From Desulfallas sp. Bu1-1 (GTDB lineage: Bacteria > Bacillota > Desulfotomaculia > Desulfotomaculales > Desulfallaceae), in NCBI RefSeq assembly GCF_015594625.1, contig NZ_JADNRQ010000024.1, forward strand, positions 1 to 41,980: a DNA stretch of 41,980 bases, read 5' to 3'. The notes under the pieces were generated by a model, which saw only the letters and a list, made by a program, of their open reading frames with translations, had not been told where the DNA came from and made no database searches. Numbering within the stretch: position 1 is the first letter of the stretch; every line of letters begins with the position of its first letter. Of this stretch, positions 15,184-24,357 are shown one piece after another. The position numbers and the translations under genes were made by a program.

Positions 15184-18100
15184 TTGGCTGAAAGAGAAGA
15201 ACTACTTATTGCACTCTACCGTGAACTTGTTGGGCCAAGGGGAGGTATTAACGAAATCCTGGCCGAGGAGCATGACCCCAAAAACGAATATATAATGGGT
15301 GTTTTGGCTCCCAGGAATGTTAAGGCTGAGCCTGATATAGACGCTGAAAGTGAGATTATTACAGAAGATACTTTTTACGATGAGGAAGATGATATAAGTA
15401 AAAACCCCATCATGGATAATACAATAATCTCTCCCGCTCTGGATCCCAAATCATTGCCCAGATCGATGGGTCTATCTTTTTGCATTGCTAACCCCAAGGT
15501 TCTGCCAGAAATAGAGGTAATAATAACTTGGGCACGGTATAGTAAAGATGGAGTTAACTGGGTACGCAAGCCGGAATATTTTCTGACAGGTGCGGTTATT
15601 GTTAGAGAACGATTAACCTGGGATACGAAAAAAGGTGTTCTGCTTGAGATGAGAGGCAGAAATGTATCACGTAGTGACAATAAGTGGAGGATATCGCTTT
15701 TTCTTGTAAATAATACAGAAATTCCGGCAGATAAAAAACCTCAAACTGAGGATCATATCTTTCAGCCACAAATAAGAGTAAATATTAAAAGTGGCCATCT
15801 TGAAGCACTGGACAAGAGCCCTTTTAACAAGAACAACGGATCTCATCAGTGTACAGAAGACGATTCTCTGCGTCTTTTGTACAGAAACAAACCAACAATT
15901 GCTAGGGGGCACCTTACAGGCGCTACCTGGAAGGAGATTGATCCCGAAAGACCTCATCCCACAATTCCCCTTCCTCAGCATTACCCTTTTTTCTGGGAAG
16001 ATGGTGAAATTGTTCCGAAACAGGAAAGAGACAAGTTCTCACCAGCTGCTGTAAGGACTGAATACCTGCCATCCTATCCGGTCGTATCACCAGACATGGA
16101 ATGGGACAAAAAGTACGGCCCACCTCCCGAATTAAACCCTCAGGCTCTTTCTGAATGCTGGAAACCTGATCAGATTGAAATCAATCTACGACCGCTTGTG
16201 GCAGGATATAAAAACTGGTTATCAAAACTTCGTCGTGATTCTCAGGTATTAATTCCTCAACATGAACTAGCGGTTAAAAAGCATCTTGGTGACATAGAAA
16301 GGACTATGCTTAGAATCGAGGAAGCGCTTAATTTACTTAAATCTGATGAAGATATCAGACTATCATTTTGTTTTGCTAATAAGGTAATGGCGTTGCAATC
16401 TGGTTGGGCCAGGAATGGCCGTGTGTTTGACTGGAGGCCATTTCAGCTAGCTTTTATACTGCTTAACATACCATCTGTATCCATAAAAAATCACAATGAT
16501 CGCAATATTTGTGACCTTCTATGGTTCCCTACAGGTGGAGGTAAAACAGAGGCTTACCTGGGACTTGCAGCCTTCACCCTTGCCTTAAGAAGACGCCGGG
16601 CGCCACGAGATTCGGACGGGCTCTTAAAGGGATCAGGGCTTGGTGTAATATCTCGTTATACTTTAAGATTGCTTACTATTCAGCAATTTCGTAGGGCATT
16701 AAGGATGATTACGGCCTGTGAATATCTAAGGGTTATGGTAGATAACAGTGGATTAACTGGATGGAGACCATCGGACTGTAAAACGAAAGAAAATTATCCG
16801 TGGGGGACTGAAAGGTTTTCGGTCGGCTTATGGGTTGGTGGAGGCGTGACTCCAAATCATATGCTTACAAACAATGCGCGTAGACCGGACGGCACAATAA
16901 TTCGATTTTTCGGAGCGATTGATATCCTGACCGGAAACCCCCAAAATGCAGAGGGGGAGCCGGCCCAGGTTCTAAGATGCCCTTGCTGCAACTCACATCT
17001 TGCGGTTCCTAATGAGGGTTTCTTGTCAGGGAGTAATACTTTACACTTTGTTTTTAAGTCCAATAAATTAATGGTTCCGGAAGTCTCGGACCTATTGTAT
17101 GGTAATATTACAATAAACAATGTTTCTGTTTTTACACATTCAAATCCTTCTTATCACACGCTTTCCGTTCAATTTACCGTACCACCGAATAACGTGCTCA
17201 AAGCGCAGCAGGTTGACGAATGGTGGGAGAATGTTATAAAACCAAAACTAGGTAAACGGGTTGAACTACAATGCGCAAGGCCCAGCAGGCCGGGGTATTT
17301 TATTAGGTATTATCTGGCGGGAAGGCACGGTAAAAAACCTGTGGATTTTGAAATTTATTGTCCAAACCCCGATTGCGAACTGAACAGAATTCAGTGGGCG
17401 GAGAAGGTCCCGATAGCGATTGACACTCAAGTAGTATCCAATTCATCAGACATGGAATGGCAAGAAGTATTACCAGCATTTCAGGTGATGGGAAGTCCCC
17501 GAAGTTCCAGCCGAATTCCAATCCCGGCTCATACCATAGACGATCAGGTTTATCACAGAATCCCGTCTCTTTTGGTTGCGACGGTGGATAAGTTTGCGAG
17601 ATTATCTTTTGAACCTCGCGCTTCATCCATATTTGGTAATGTTGATCACTATCACGCACGTTGGGGTTATTACAGAAAGGGATGTCCACCTAACTGGGGT
17701 TACATGCCTGATCGTTACCTTGAGCATCCCCCTGGTTTTGGGAGAAAAGCTCCCCTTCATAAGCAGGTTTCTCGATTTGAAAGCCCGGACCTGATACTCC
17801 AGGATGAGCTTCATTTGATTGAGGGTCCGTTGGGTAGCATGGTTGGAATATACGAAACAGCTATTGATACACTATGTACGAAAAAACAGGATGATACCGT
17901 CATAATTCCCAAATATATTGCCTCGACCGCAACTGTCAGGGAAGCAAGGACACAAGTTCAGTCGATATTCGCTCGAAAACTTGGCCAGTTCCCCCCTCCT
18001 GGATTGTGTATTGAGGATAACTTTTTTTCACGTATGGAAGAGACCCACCCGCTTGATAGTAATAACGCCGGAAGGTTGTATGTGGGGATATGTCCCCCGG

Positions 18101-19143
18101 GAAAGGGTGCACAGACACCCATTGTAAGAATATGGTCGGTTTTGCTACAGACCTGTCAGGACTTGTTAGCAGGGGGAGCAAAAAGAGATGAACTTGACCG
18201 CTTCTGGACGCTTGTGGGTTATTTTAACGCCATCAGGGAACTAGCTGGTGCAAGCTCGCTTTATCGCCAGGACATCCCTGAAAGAATCAGGTTCATGGCT
18301 GGCAGTCGAGCAAGGGACTTGAACGAGGCGTTGCTGGAACTTTCTGGACGATGCAACTCGCTGGAACTACCTGGAATGCTTGAAAGATTGGAAAATAATC
18401 TTGTTAATGGCAACCCTGAAAATGCGGTGCTCGCCACTTCAATGTTCGGCACCGGTGTTGATGTTGACCGTCTCGGTTTGATGGTCGTTCATGGCCAGCC
18501 TAAGACAACAGCCTCATACATACAGGCCACCGGTCGTGTGGGAAGACAGCGCGGAGGACTTGTTGTAACATTTTTGAGGGCCAGCAGGCCGCGCGACCTG
18601 GATCATTATGAATACTTTACCGGCTATCACAGGGCGCTGTATAGAAATGTTGAACCGGTATCAGTTGCTCCATTTTCCCCAAGAGCCAGGGAACGTTCTA
18701 TTGGCCCACTTGCGGTTGCAATCCTCAGACAGGGAGAACGTGTTGACGGAAATCTTGTTGATACACGCTGGAAAGTGCAACAGAGACTATCAGGTGGAAC
18801 CTACGTCTGTCACGCAAACTTGATGAGAGCATTAAGACTCAATCCAGAAGTTGCAGCGCTGGCGCGAATTTTCGAGGAACGCGCGCGTAATCAACCGCCG
18901 GGTAGAAGGGTACCTCCCGGGGTAATAGCAAGAGAATTGGACTCGGAACTTGATCGCTGGGCAAGTCTCTCGGGTAAATATCATGATAGACTTCTTTACC
19001 ATGAACCATCAATGCTTAGACCTCCCGAAAGGCCTGTTGTTCTGGGTGATCCTCAGCATCAGATGCAAAATCTTGCAGTGGCGTACAAGAACGCCCCGGG
19101 TTCTCTTCGGGATGTTGAATCAACAACAAGATTTAGCGGTTAA
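15184..19143 (+). CDS. drmA: DISARM DrmA-type helicase
   Basis: A 1319-residue protein. Walker A PTGGGKT is at 449-455, the DEAD-type box reads DELH at 874-877, and motif VI QATGRVGR is at 1114-1121, preceded by SMFGTGVDV. Two cysteine clusters (C599, C601, C602 and C726, C731) probably bind zinc within the insert between the helicase halves. This large, insert-containing helicase followed by a DUF1998 protein and a PLD protein is the core of DISARM phage defence, in which DrmA and DrmB bind invading DNA. TTG 15184 follows GGGGG. The gene is more AT-rich than the Tad genes. drmB follows after 14 nt. Confidence 0.87.
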   Translation: MAEREELLIALYRELVGPRGGINEILAEEHDPKNEYIMGVLAPRNVKAEPDIDAESEIITEDTFYDEEDDISKNPIMDNTIISPALDPKSLPRSMGLSFCIANPKVLPEIEVIITWARYSKDGVNWVRKPEYFLTGAVIVRERLTWDTKKGVLLEMRGRNVSRSDNKWRISLFLVNNTEIPADKKPQTEDHIFQPQIRVNIKSGHLEALDKSPFNKNNGSHQCTEDDSLRLLYRNKPTIARGHLTGATWKEIDPERPHPTIPLPQHYPFFWEDGEIVPKQERDKFSPAAVRTEYLPSYPVVSPDMEWDKKYGPPPELNPQALSECWKPDQIEINLRPLVAGYKNWLSKLRRDSQVLIPQHELAVKKHLGDIERTMLRIEEALNLLKSDEDIRLSFCFANKVMALQSGWARNGRVFDWRPFQLAFILLNIPSVSIKNHNDRNICDLLWFPTGGGKTEAYLGLAAFTLALRRRRAPRDSDGLLKGSGLGVISRYTLRLLTIQQFRRALRMITACEYLRVMVDNSGLTGWRPSDCKTKENYPWGTERFSVGLWVGGGVTPNHMLTNNARRPDGTIIRFFGAIDILTGNPQNAEGEPAQVLRCPCCNSHLAVPNEGFLSGSNTLHFVFKSNKLMVPEVSDLLYGNITINNVSVFTHSNPSYHTLSVQFTVPPNNVLKAQQVDEWWENVIKPKLGKRVELQCARPSRPGYFIRYYLAGRHGKKPVDFEIYCPNPDCELNRIQWAEKVPIAIDTQVVSNSSDMEWQEVLPAFQVMGSPRSSSRIPIPAHTIDDQVYHRIPSLLVATVDKFARLSFEPRASSIFGNVDHYHARWGYYRKGCPPNWGYMPDRYLEHPPGFGRKAPLHKQVSRFESPDLILQDELHLIEGPLGSMVGIYETAIDTLCTKKQDDTVIIPKYIASTATVREARTQVQSIFARKLGQFPPPGLCIEDNFFSRMEETHPLDSNNAGRLYVGICPPGKGAQTPIVRIWSVLLQTCQDLLAGGAKRDELDRFWTLVGYFNAIRELAGASSLYRQDIPERIRFMAGSRARDLNEALLELSGRCNSLELPGMLERLENNLVNGNPENAVLATSMFGTGVDVDRLGLMVVHGQPKTTASYIQATGRVGRQRGGLVVTFLRASRPRDLDHYEYFTGYHRALYRNVEPVSVAPFSPRARERSIGPLAVAILRQGERVDGNLVDTRWKVQQRLSGGTYVCHANLMRALRLNPEVAALARIFEERARNQPPGRRVPPGVIARELDSELDRWASLSGKYHDRLLYHEPSMLRPPERPVVLGDPQHQMQNLAVAYKNAPGSLRDVESTTRFSG

Positions 19144-19157
19144 GGGAGGTTTTTCTT

Positions 19158-20945
19158 ATGGCAACAGGTCAGTCAATTCGGCCGTCCCAGTTCATCACAA
19201 CATACGGGCCGGGCAGCATTCTGGAGGGGCCTGACGGCCCAAGGGTTATAAGCTCCCTTCAATTATCAGAAATCTATAACGGTCGAAACATAACTGATTT
19301 TGAAATAACTGAACAGCGGCTTTCCGCAAGCATCGGGGATAATGCAGGAATCATCAGGATACCTTCAAATGCTGAACTGGGTTTGGCCGAAACCGAGTCA
19401 ATTTATAAAACCAAACCCTTTCCCATGTGGTCACTTTGTGTAAAACATGGAATTCTTTATAAAACAAGATGGGGTTCTCGCGAAGGATGTCCTCAATGCC
19501 CGGCCGAACCCAATCACTTTGAAGCATGGAAAAAGGCGCGCCATGAGGCCATTCGTTTCGTCAGGGCGTGCCCCGAAGGACATATGGACGACGTTGACTG
19601 GGTCGGAATGATAGATCACAGCAGGGCAGGGTGTGCTCCCCGGTACCTGAAATGGGAAGGTGGCGGCGGCGCGCTTAAACACGTCAATATCGAGTGTCCA
19701 CTTTGTAAGGAAAAAGCAAATCTGGGTCTTGCTTATTCCAGAGGTTGGAGATGTTCTGGAAGATTACCCGAGCACGGATACTCAACAGCGCCATGTAATA
19801 GTGAAGCCAGGATAATTCAACGAGGCGCTGCCAACCTTAGAATACCTGAGCTAAGATCCGCCATAACAATACCAAAACTGGACACTGAATTGCACCTGAT
19901 ACTAGGCAAGAGCGTTATCCTAACCACGCTTACTTTAAAAGAACCTAAAAATAAATCTGAATTGATTCAGGCGCTTGAACTTATTCTTCAACAAGGGTTA
20001 ATTTCAGAACAGCTGCTCAATCAAATCCAGTCAGTACCTGAAGCGGCGTTAATGGAGGCCGTTGAAGATGTCAAGAACGCGAGAATAATGGGTCAAACAT
20101 TAATGGACGATGAGTTCAATGAGCTTTGTAAAGCTGCAGTCAGGGGGGCCCCAGCAAGGCCATCTCCAACGCCCGGAACTCCTCCTTATTTTGAGGTTGT
20201 CAGAAATGATGTTAAGGTATTTAGTGGGACCAATGGATTGCCGGTCAGAGTAACACCTGTAAGTCGCCTTAGAGTTGTGCTTGTTCAGGAAGGTTACAGG
20301 AGAATGGAACAATCAATTAACAGCATTGTTCCATGTTACTTGAATGACGGTACGCGCAACTGGTACCCCGGAGTTGAACTTTTTGGAGAGGGAATATTTA
20401 TCGATCTTGACTCTGTAGACTCCTTCACTCCCGTAAACCATCCATGGCTGAATGGTTCTGATGCAATTGAGTGGCAACGGGCGTGGAGCAGCTATAACAA
20501 CGATAACCTTCCCGCAATGATAAGGAAACGTGATTATCTCCATCCTGTTTTCGTATGGTGGCACACACTCTCTCACAGGATAATCAACGCTCTCTCTGTC
20601 GATTCCGGCTACTCGTCAGCGGCTGTAAGAGAAAGGGTGTACGTCAAAGTTGACGAAAGAACTGGAAGAGCAAGCGGCGGGGTGCTGTTGTATACCGTCC
20701 AGCCAGGCGGCGACGGAACCCTTGGTGGTCTTATTGCTCTTGTTCCGCAATTCGATCGCATACTGGGCATCGCACTGAGTGATGTTGATGTGTGCTCCAA
20801 TGACCCACTTTGCGGCGATGAGAAATTTGGTCCGGGCAAATGTAACGGTGCGGCCTGTTATGCTTGCCTTCTTATTTCCGAAACTTCCTGCGAACACAGA
20901 AACATGTGCCTTGATCGCAATTTGCTGGCGGCGAACCTTCCATGA
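19158..20945 (+). CDS. drmB: DISARM DrmB (DUF1998) protein
   Basis: A 595-residue protein. The N-terminal IRPSQFITTYGPGSIL is characteristic of DrmB. Several zinc-like cysteine sets are spaced through it (CPQC near 112; CPLC with later Cys near 180-215). The DUF1998 C-terminus is GGVLLYTVQPGGDGTLGGL, followed by DPLCGDEKFGPGKCNGAACY and CLLISETSCEHRNMCLDR. DrmB acts with DrmA as the DISARM core complex. ATG 19158 has GGGAGG upstream. It overlaps drmC by 4 nt (ATGA), giving coupled translation. Confidence 0.9.
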   Translation: MATGQSIRPSQFITTYGPGSILEGPDGPRVISSLQLSEIYNGRNITDFEITEQRLSASIGDNAGIIRIPSNAELGLAETESIYKTKPFPMWSLCVKHGILYKTRWGSREGCPQCPAEPNHFEAWKKARHEAIRFVRACPEGHMDDVDWVGMIDHSRAGCAPRYLKWEGGGGALKHVNIECPLCKEKANLGLAYSRGWRCSGRLPEHGYSTAPCNSEARIIQRGAANLRIPELRSAITIPKLDTELHLILGKSVILTTLTLKEPKNKSELIQALELILQQGLISEQLLNQIQSVPEAALMEAVEDVKNARIMGQTLMDDEFNELCKAAVRGAPARPSPTPGTPPYFEVVRNDVKVFSGTNGLPVRVTPVSRLRVVLVQEGYRRMEQSINSIVPCYLNDGTRNWYPGVELFGEGIFIDLDSVDSFTPVNHPWLNGSDAIEWQRAWSSYNNDNLPAMIRKRDYLHPVFVWWHTLSHRIINALSVDSGYSSAAVRERVYVKVDERTGRASGGVLLYTVQPGGDGTLGGLIALVPQFDRILGIALSDVDVCSNDPLCGDEKFGPGKCNGAACYACLLISETSCEHRNMCLDRNLLAANLP

Positions 20946-21448
20946 GCAACAACAACGTGAGGGTGATCGTAACGGGTAACGGATGGATGGGTGGCGGAAT
21001 AGGATCGGCTGACACAGCCATGAGTCGGCTTTTTATGCGGGTAAAGAACGAGCTTCTGATCTGTGCCTACTCTCTTACCAGTGGTGCTGATTCTATATTG
21101 CAGGGTGTAAATGACGTACTGGAAAGGGGCGTAAGCGTCACACTTATAATTAACAGACTCAGTGAGCAAGCCTTTTCAGTTATTGATTACCTGAATTGTT
21201 TGTTAGTAAACCACCCGAATCTTTCAGTTTATGATTTTTGCCCGATTACAAAAGGTGAGGATCTGCACGCAAAGGTAATGGTGGCGGACAGGACGGTGGC
21301 GCTAGTGGGTTCGTTCAATCTTTCAAGACGGGGCTTGCTTGAAAACCATGAACTGGGTGTGGAGATTACCGGAGAAGCGGTTAAGGATATCGCAAGGGCC
21401 ATAGATATGATTATAAATTCAGGTTTGGTGAAAAAAGTTGTCTTATAG
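20942..21448 (+). CDS. drmC: DISARM DrmC, phospholipase D-fold protein
   Basis: A 168-residue protein with a single PLD-superfamily motif H109-x-K111-x4-D116 (LHAKVMVADRTVALVGSFNL), followed by the NLSRRG...ENHE segment typical of PLD-fold nucleases. One motif per chain implies a dimeric active site, as in bacterial Nuc-type enzymes. In DISARM, DrmC is a common third component that has been reported as dispensable in some assays. This copy is on the short side for DrmC. The start overlaps drmB; a gap of 110 nt precedes the methyltransferase gene. Confidence 0.85.
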   Translation: MSNNNVRVIVTGNGWMGGGIGSADTAMSRLFMRVKNELLICAYSLTSGADSILQGVNDVLERGVSVTLIINRLSEQAFSVIDYLNCLLVNHPNLSVYDFCPITKGEDLHAKVMVADRTVALVGSFNLSRRGLLENHELGVEITGEAVKDIARAIDMIINSGLVKKVVL

Positions 21449-21558
21449 AAGGATATATAAGCTTATACTAAAAATCATTTTTACTTAGGACCATTCAATT
21501 ATCTGGCAGGAAATCATCTGATTTGAGAGAAAGAAACATGTCGGGAGTTGATATTTGA

Positions 21559-23595
21559 ATGGCCCATGAATCATACGAACAGGGAAATATCTCGGAACTG
21601 AACACTGCGACAATCTATCACTCCGAGAAATTGGAACCAGGACGGGCTGAAATAATTACCAAGAAAGCAACCAGTCGCAGATGGATTCCACCATATACAC
21701 CTCCGGGCGAGGTCGATCTGTTTTATATAACTGAAATTCTTCGCGCTTTATACGGGTCACCTGACCATGGCAACCCGGATGACCCCATGGATGACCTTAT
21801 ATACCTTTTATTAACCAGAAAAACTCCGATTTCCAAGGGCAGAAGGGCATTTTACAGGCTTCAAAAAACGGTAAACGGAAACTGGGGTAATCTATTATTG
21901 GTTCCTAGAAATAAGCTGAAAAAAATTTTGACAGGCCTTGGACTTGTTGAAACCCGCATTGACAGTCTTTTACAGGTAGTTCATGAAATAAAGAAAAGGT
22001 TCGGTAGCCCGGATTTATCAAAACTGCATCGTTACAGTAATTCCCGGTGCTTTGATTTCCTTGTGTCCTTGCCGGGTGTTGGTCCAAAAACAGCACGCTG
22101 CGTAATGATGTATGCCTTGCGAAGAAAAGTGTTCCCTGCGGATTCGCACTGTATTCGTATACTGGCAAGAGTAGGATACATACCCGAGAGTCTTACCCTT
22201 AACCATAAGAGAGCCCAGGAAGTACTTGCACAGCTTGTGCCGGGCAAGCTTGCTTATGACCTGCACGTAAACCTTGTGGCTCATGGTCAGACCGTGTGCA
22301 CATACACCCGCCCGGACTGCGAGGTTTGTTCAATCAATAAATTTTGCATGAAATACAGGGGTGAGCGGGAGAAATTAACTAACATGGAAACGCCTGCAGT
22401 AATTGACCTTTTCTGCGGAGCTGGAGGAACCGGTTATGGATTGTCACAGACCGGTCCACCAGATAAAAGGCTCAGAGTTTCTGTGGCGGTTGACATTGAC
22501 AGGTGGGCGACAAAAACGTACTGGATTAACCACCCTGAACTTCCAGCAGATAGAGTATTAACATCCAACCTGCACGAAGAGGAAACCCTTGATAAGATCA
22601 GGGAATTAACAAAGGATGATAACGTAATCCTTGTTATTGGCGGCCCACCATGTCAGGACTTTTCACTTATAGGCACAAAAGGTCGGAAATCCACCAGGCC
22701 AGTTAACGGAAAAAAGTTTATTGAACTTGAGGGAAATGAGAATTACGCCGCATTTGTTAAAGTTGTCAGAACCATCAAGCCTCTTTTCTTTGTAATGGAA
22801 AACGTGCCGGGCATATTGGCCGCCAACGGTGGACGCGCACGGGAGGAAATACCCGAGGATTTTTCAGATCTCTATTTTGTGAAGTCTCTGCTTGTGGACG
22901 CGTCTGATTTTGGAGTTCCTCAGCGCAGAGTTCGTTTTTTATTATTCGGTGTGAAAAAGGATGAAAATGGTAATAACATAGCAGCGAAAAATGCGCTTGA
23001 TCTGATTGTTAGACATATGCAATGCGAAGAAAAAAAAGTTAAGAAGCCTGTAACATTTGGACAGGCTGTTTCGGACCTGCCGCCACTTGAACAGGGGCAA
23101 GGATTCGAATTTGCTTTATTCAAAAAGCGGCCGGGGATCAAATCGAGATATCAGAAATCCATGGATGGGCGCTCGGGTCTATTGTTCAATCACGTCGCAA
23201 GACCGAATAACGTCAGGGATTTAAAACTCTACAAATTGTTAAAACCGGGAGAAACCGCTGCGCACGCAATTGAAAAATACCGCCGTCCCGAACTAATGAT
23301 ATACAGAAATGATGTTTTCAAGGACAAGTATAAAAAACAGGTATGGAACAAGCCAAGCACAACAATTGTGGCTCATCTGGCGAAGGATGGGCACATGTTC
23401 ATTCATCCACAACAGATACGCTCTATAACCGTACGTGAGGCAGCAAGACTACAATCCTTTCCTGACGATTTCATATTCTGCGGTCAGCGAACCGAGCAGT
23501 TCAAACAGGTAGGAAACGCCGTTCCACCGTTGATGGCGGGAAGAATTAGAGAAGCAATAGTTGAGGCATATAAAATTATAAAACTGGGAGGCTAG
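21559..23595 (+). CDS. drmMII: EndoIII-like glycosylase / C5 DNA methyltransferase fusion
   Basis: A 678-residue two-domain enzyme. Residues about 55-265 are an HhH-GPD/endonuclease III domain: HhH LPGVGPKTAR with K177 at the AP-lyase lysine position, D195 in FPADSHCIR as the catalytic aspartate, and a [4Fe-4S] loop C247-x6-C254-x2-C257-x5-C263. Residues 279-675 are a full cytosine-5 methyltransferase: DLFCGAGG (283-290), PPCQ with C365, ENVPG (414-418), QRRVR (455-459) and QVGNAVPP near 650-657. The methyltransferase part equals DrmMII of class 2 DISARM, which marks host DNA. The glycosylase part is unexpected; it could repair T:G mismatches from deaminated methylcytosine. M276 sits exactly at the boundary. 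ATG 21559 has CGGGAG upstream. Confidence 0.9.
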   Translation: MAHESYEQGNISELNTATIYHSEKLEPGRAEIITKKATSRRWIPPYTPPGEVDLFYITEILRALYGSPDHGNPDDPMDDLIYLLLTRKTPISKGRRAFYRLQKTVNGNWGNLLLVPRNKLKKILTGLGLVETRIDSLLQVVHEIKKRFGSPDLSKLHRYSNSRCFDFLVSLPGVGPKTARCVMMYALRRKVFPADSHCIRILARVGYIPESLTLNHKRAQEVLAQLVPGKLAYDLHVNLVAHGQTVCTYTRPDCEVCSINKFCMKYRGEREKLTNMETPAVIDLFCGAGGTGYGLSQTGPPDKRLRVSVAVDIDRWATKTYWINHPELPADRVLTSNLHEEETLDKIRELTKDDNVILVIGGPPCQDFSLIGTKGRKSTRPVNGKKFIELEGNENYAAFVKVVRTIKPLFFVMENVPGILAANGGRAREEIPEDFSDLYFVKSLLVDASDFGVPQRRVRFLLFGVKKDENGNNIAAKNALDLIVRHMQCEEKKVKKPVTFGQAVSDLPPLEQGQGFEFALFKKRPGIKSRYQKSMDGRSGLLFNHVARPNNVRDLKLYKLLKPGETAAHAIEKYRRPELMIYRNDVFKDKYKKQVWNKPSTTIVAHLAKDGHMFIHPQQIRSITVREAARLQSFPDDFIFCGQRTEQFKQVGNAVPPLMAGRIREAIVEAYKIIKLGG

Positions 23596-23714
23596 TTTTA
23601 GGTTATTTAAAGATTATGCTGTTATAAGAAGTATGCAAAATTATGCTAAACTATAAGGTGTGCTTATAGTTGGATTTTATAGAGTAATTAATCTTATTAA
23701 GGGATGTGTTAATT

Positions 23715-23867
23715 ATGACTGATATCTTGGAAGATATTTTTGACCCCAGGGATGAGATTAATATAGTTAAAACTATATTAATTGGTTTGGAGGATTTAGA
23801 TAAAAAATTTAACGAAATTCAGGAACAAATAAAAAAAGGAGGGGTAATATATACTCTTATTCTGTAA
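23715..23867 (+). CDS. Small hypothetical protein, 50 aa
   Basis: A frame from ATG 23715 to TAA 23867 with SD AAGGGATG. The peptide is acidic at the start (TDILEDIFDPRDEINIVKT) and then a short amphipathic helix (LEDLDKKFNEIQEQIKK). Its last codons contain AAAGGAGGGG, which looks like an SD for a following gene that no longer exists. It therefore probably belonged to a two-gene cassette cut off by the rearrangement at the right edge of the defence island. No family recognised. Confidence 0.45.
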   Translation: MTDILEDIFDPRDEINIVKTILIGLEDLDKKFNEIQEQIKKGGVIYTLIL

Positions 23868-24178
23868 TTTGGCTGGCCTTTTGGGTAGATACCCTGTTAA
23901 TGACCAATTCCATCAGGGTTAGCACCAGGGAGGGCCTGTTCGCTGCGCTGGTAACGGACGAACATTTTGGTGGAAAATTAGCCGTTACGGAAACGCGGTA
24001 AACGTAAGGTTATCGTTTCTACCCGGGTGGTTAGTTGGTACTGGGATGTGCTGTTACGGTACCATTTCCTTTCGCTGGTGCGCTCATATGGCTCAGCTTG
24101 AAGTTGTTCAGTGGCTTACTTAAGCGGCCTTTTTGTTTTTTTTGGGGTGATAAATTGACAATATTGCAAAGATACTGT
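23868..24178. other. Gene-remnant stretch right of DISARM
   Basis: No intact gene. One frame (about 23905-24002, MTNSIRVSTREGLFAALV... KLAVTETR) looks like coding residue without SD or start. A T-rich tract at 24130-24142 follows AAGCGGCC, then GGGGTGATA, an extended SD leading into the right CARDB relic. GC rises here compared with the DISARM genes, marking a likely island border. Confidence 0.4.
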
Positions 24179-24289
24179 GCATACCCGTCTGATAACAAAA
24201 ATAAGTTCATCATCCAGGTGATCATAACTCAAGTGTCCGAGTCCACGGACAAGAAAATATATGCGAAAATAATCGACGCAAGGTATTAG
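24155..24289 (+). pseudogene. 3' fragment of the CARDB gene (right copy)
   Basis: TTG 24155, behind GGGGTGATA, opens a 44-codon frame. From codon 9 it reads AYPSDNKNKFIIQVI, then ESTDKKIYAKIIDARY and a stop. The DNA from 24179 to 24289 matches 14346-14457 (for example CCACGGACAAGAAAATA and AAGGTATTA shared), and the protein matches the end of the 12173 gene. It is a truncated relic that may or may not still be translated. It forms the right-hand imperfect direct repeat around the defence island. Confidence 0.7.
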
Positions 24290-24306
24290 CGCCGGTAATT
24301 AAGCCA

Positions 24307-24344
24307 ATACCCCCTGGAAGCAATTTCAGGGGGTATTTTATTTC
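24307..24344 (+). terminator. Strong intrinsic terminator
   Basis: A perfect 10-bp stem ATACCCCCTG/CAGGGGGTAT (24307-24316 with 24327-24336) followed by TTTTATTT. It separates the island side from the pseudopilin operon, whose SD follows at once. Confidence 0.8.
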
Positions 24345-24357
24345 AGGGGTGATTTAG

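Noticed and set aside
15184-21448. Alternative reading as a BREX or a plain restriction system
   Set aside because: No pglZ, brxC, brxL or restriction endonuclease gene is present, while helicase plus DUF1998 plus PLD in this order is the DISARM core.
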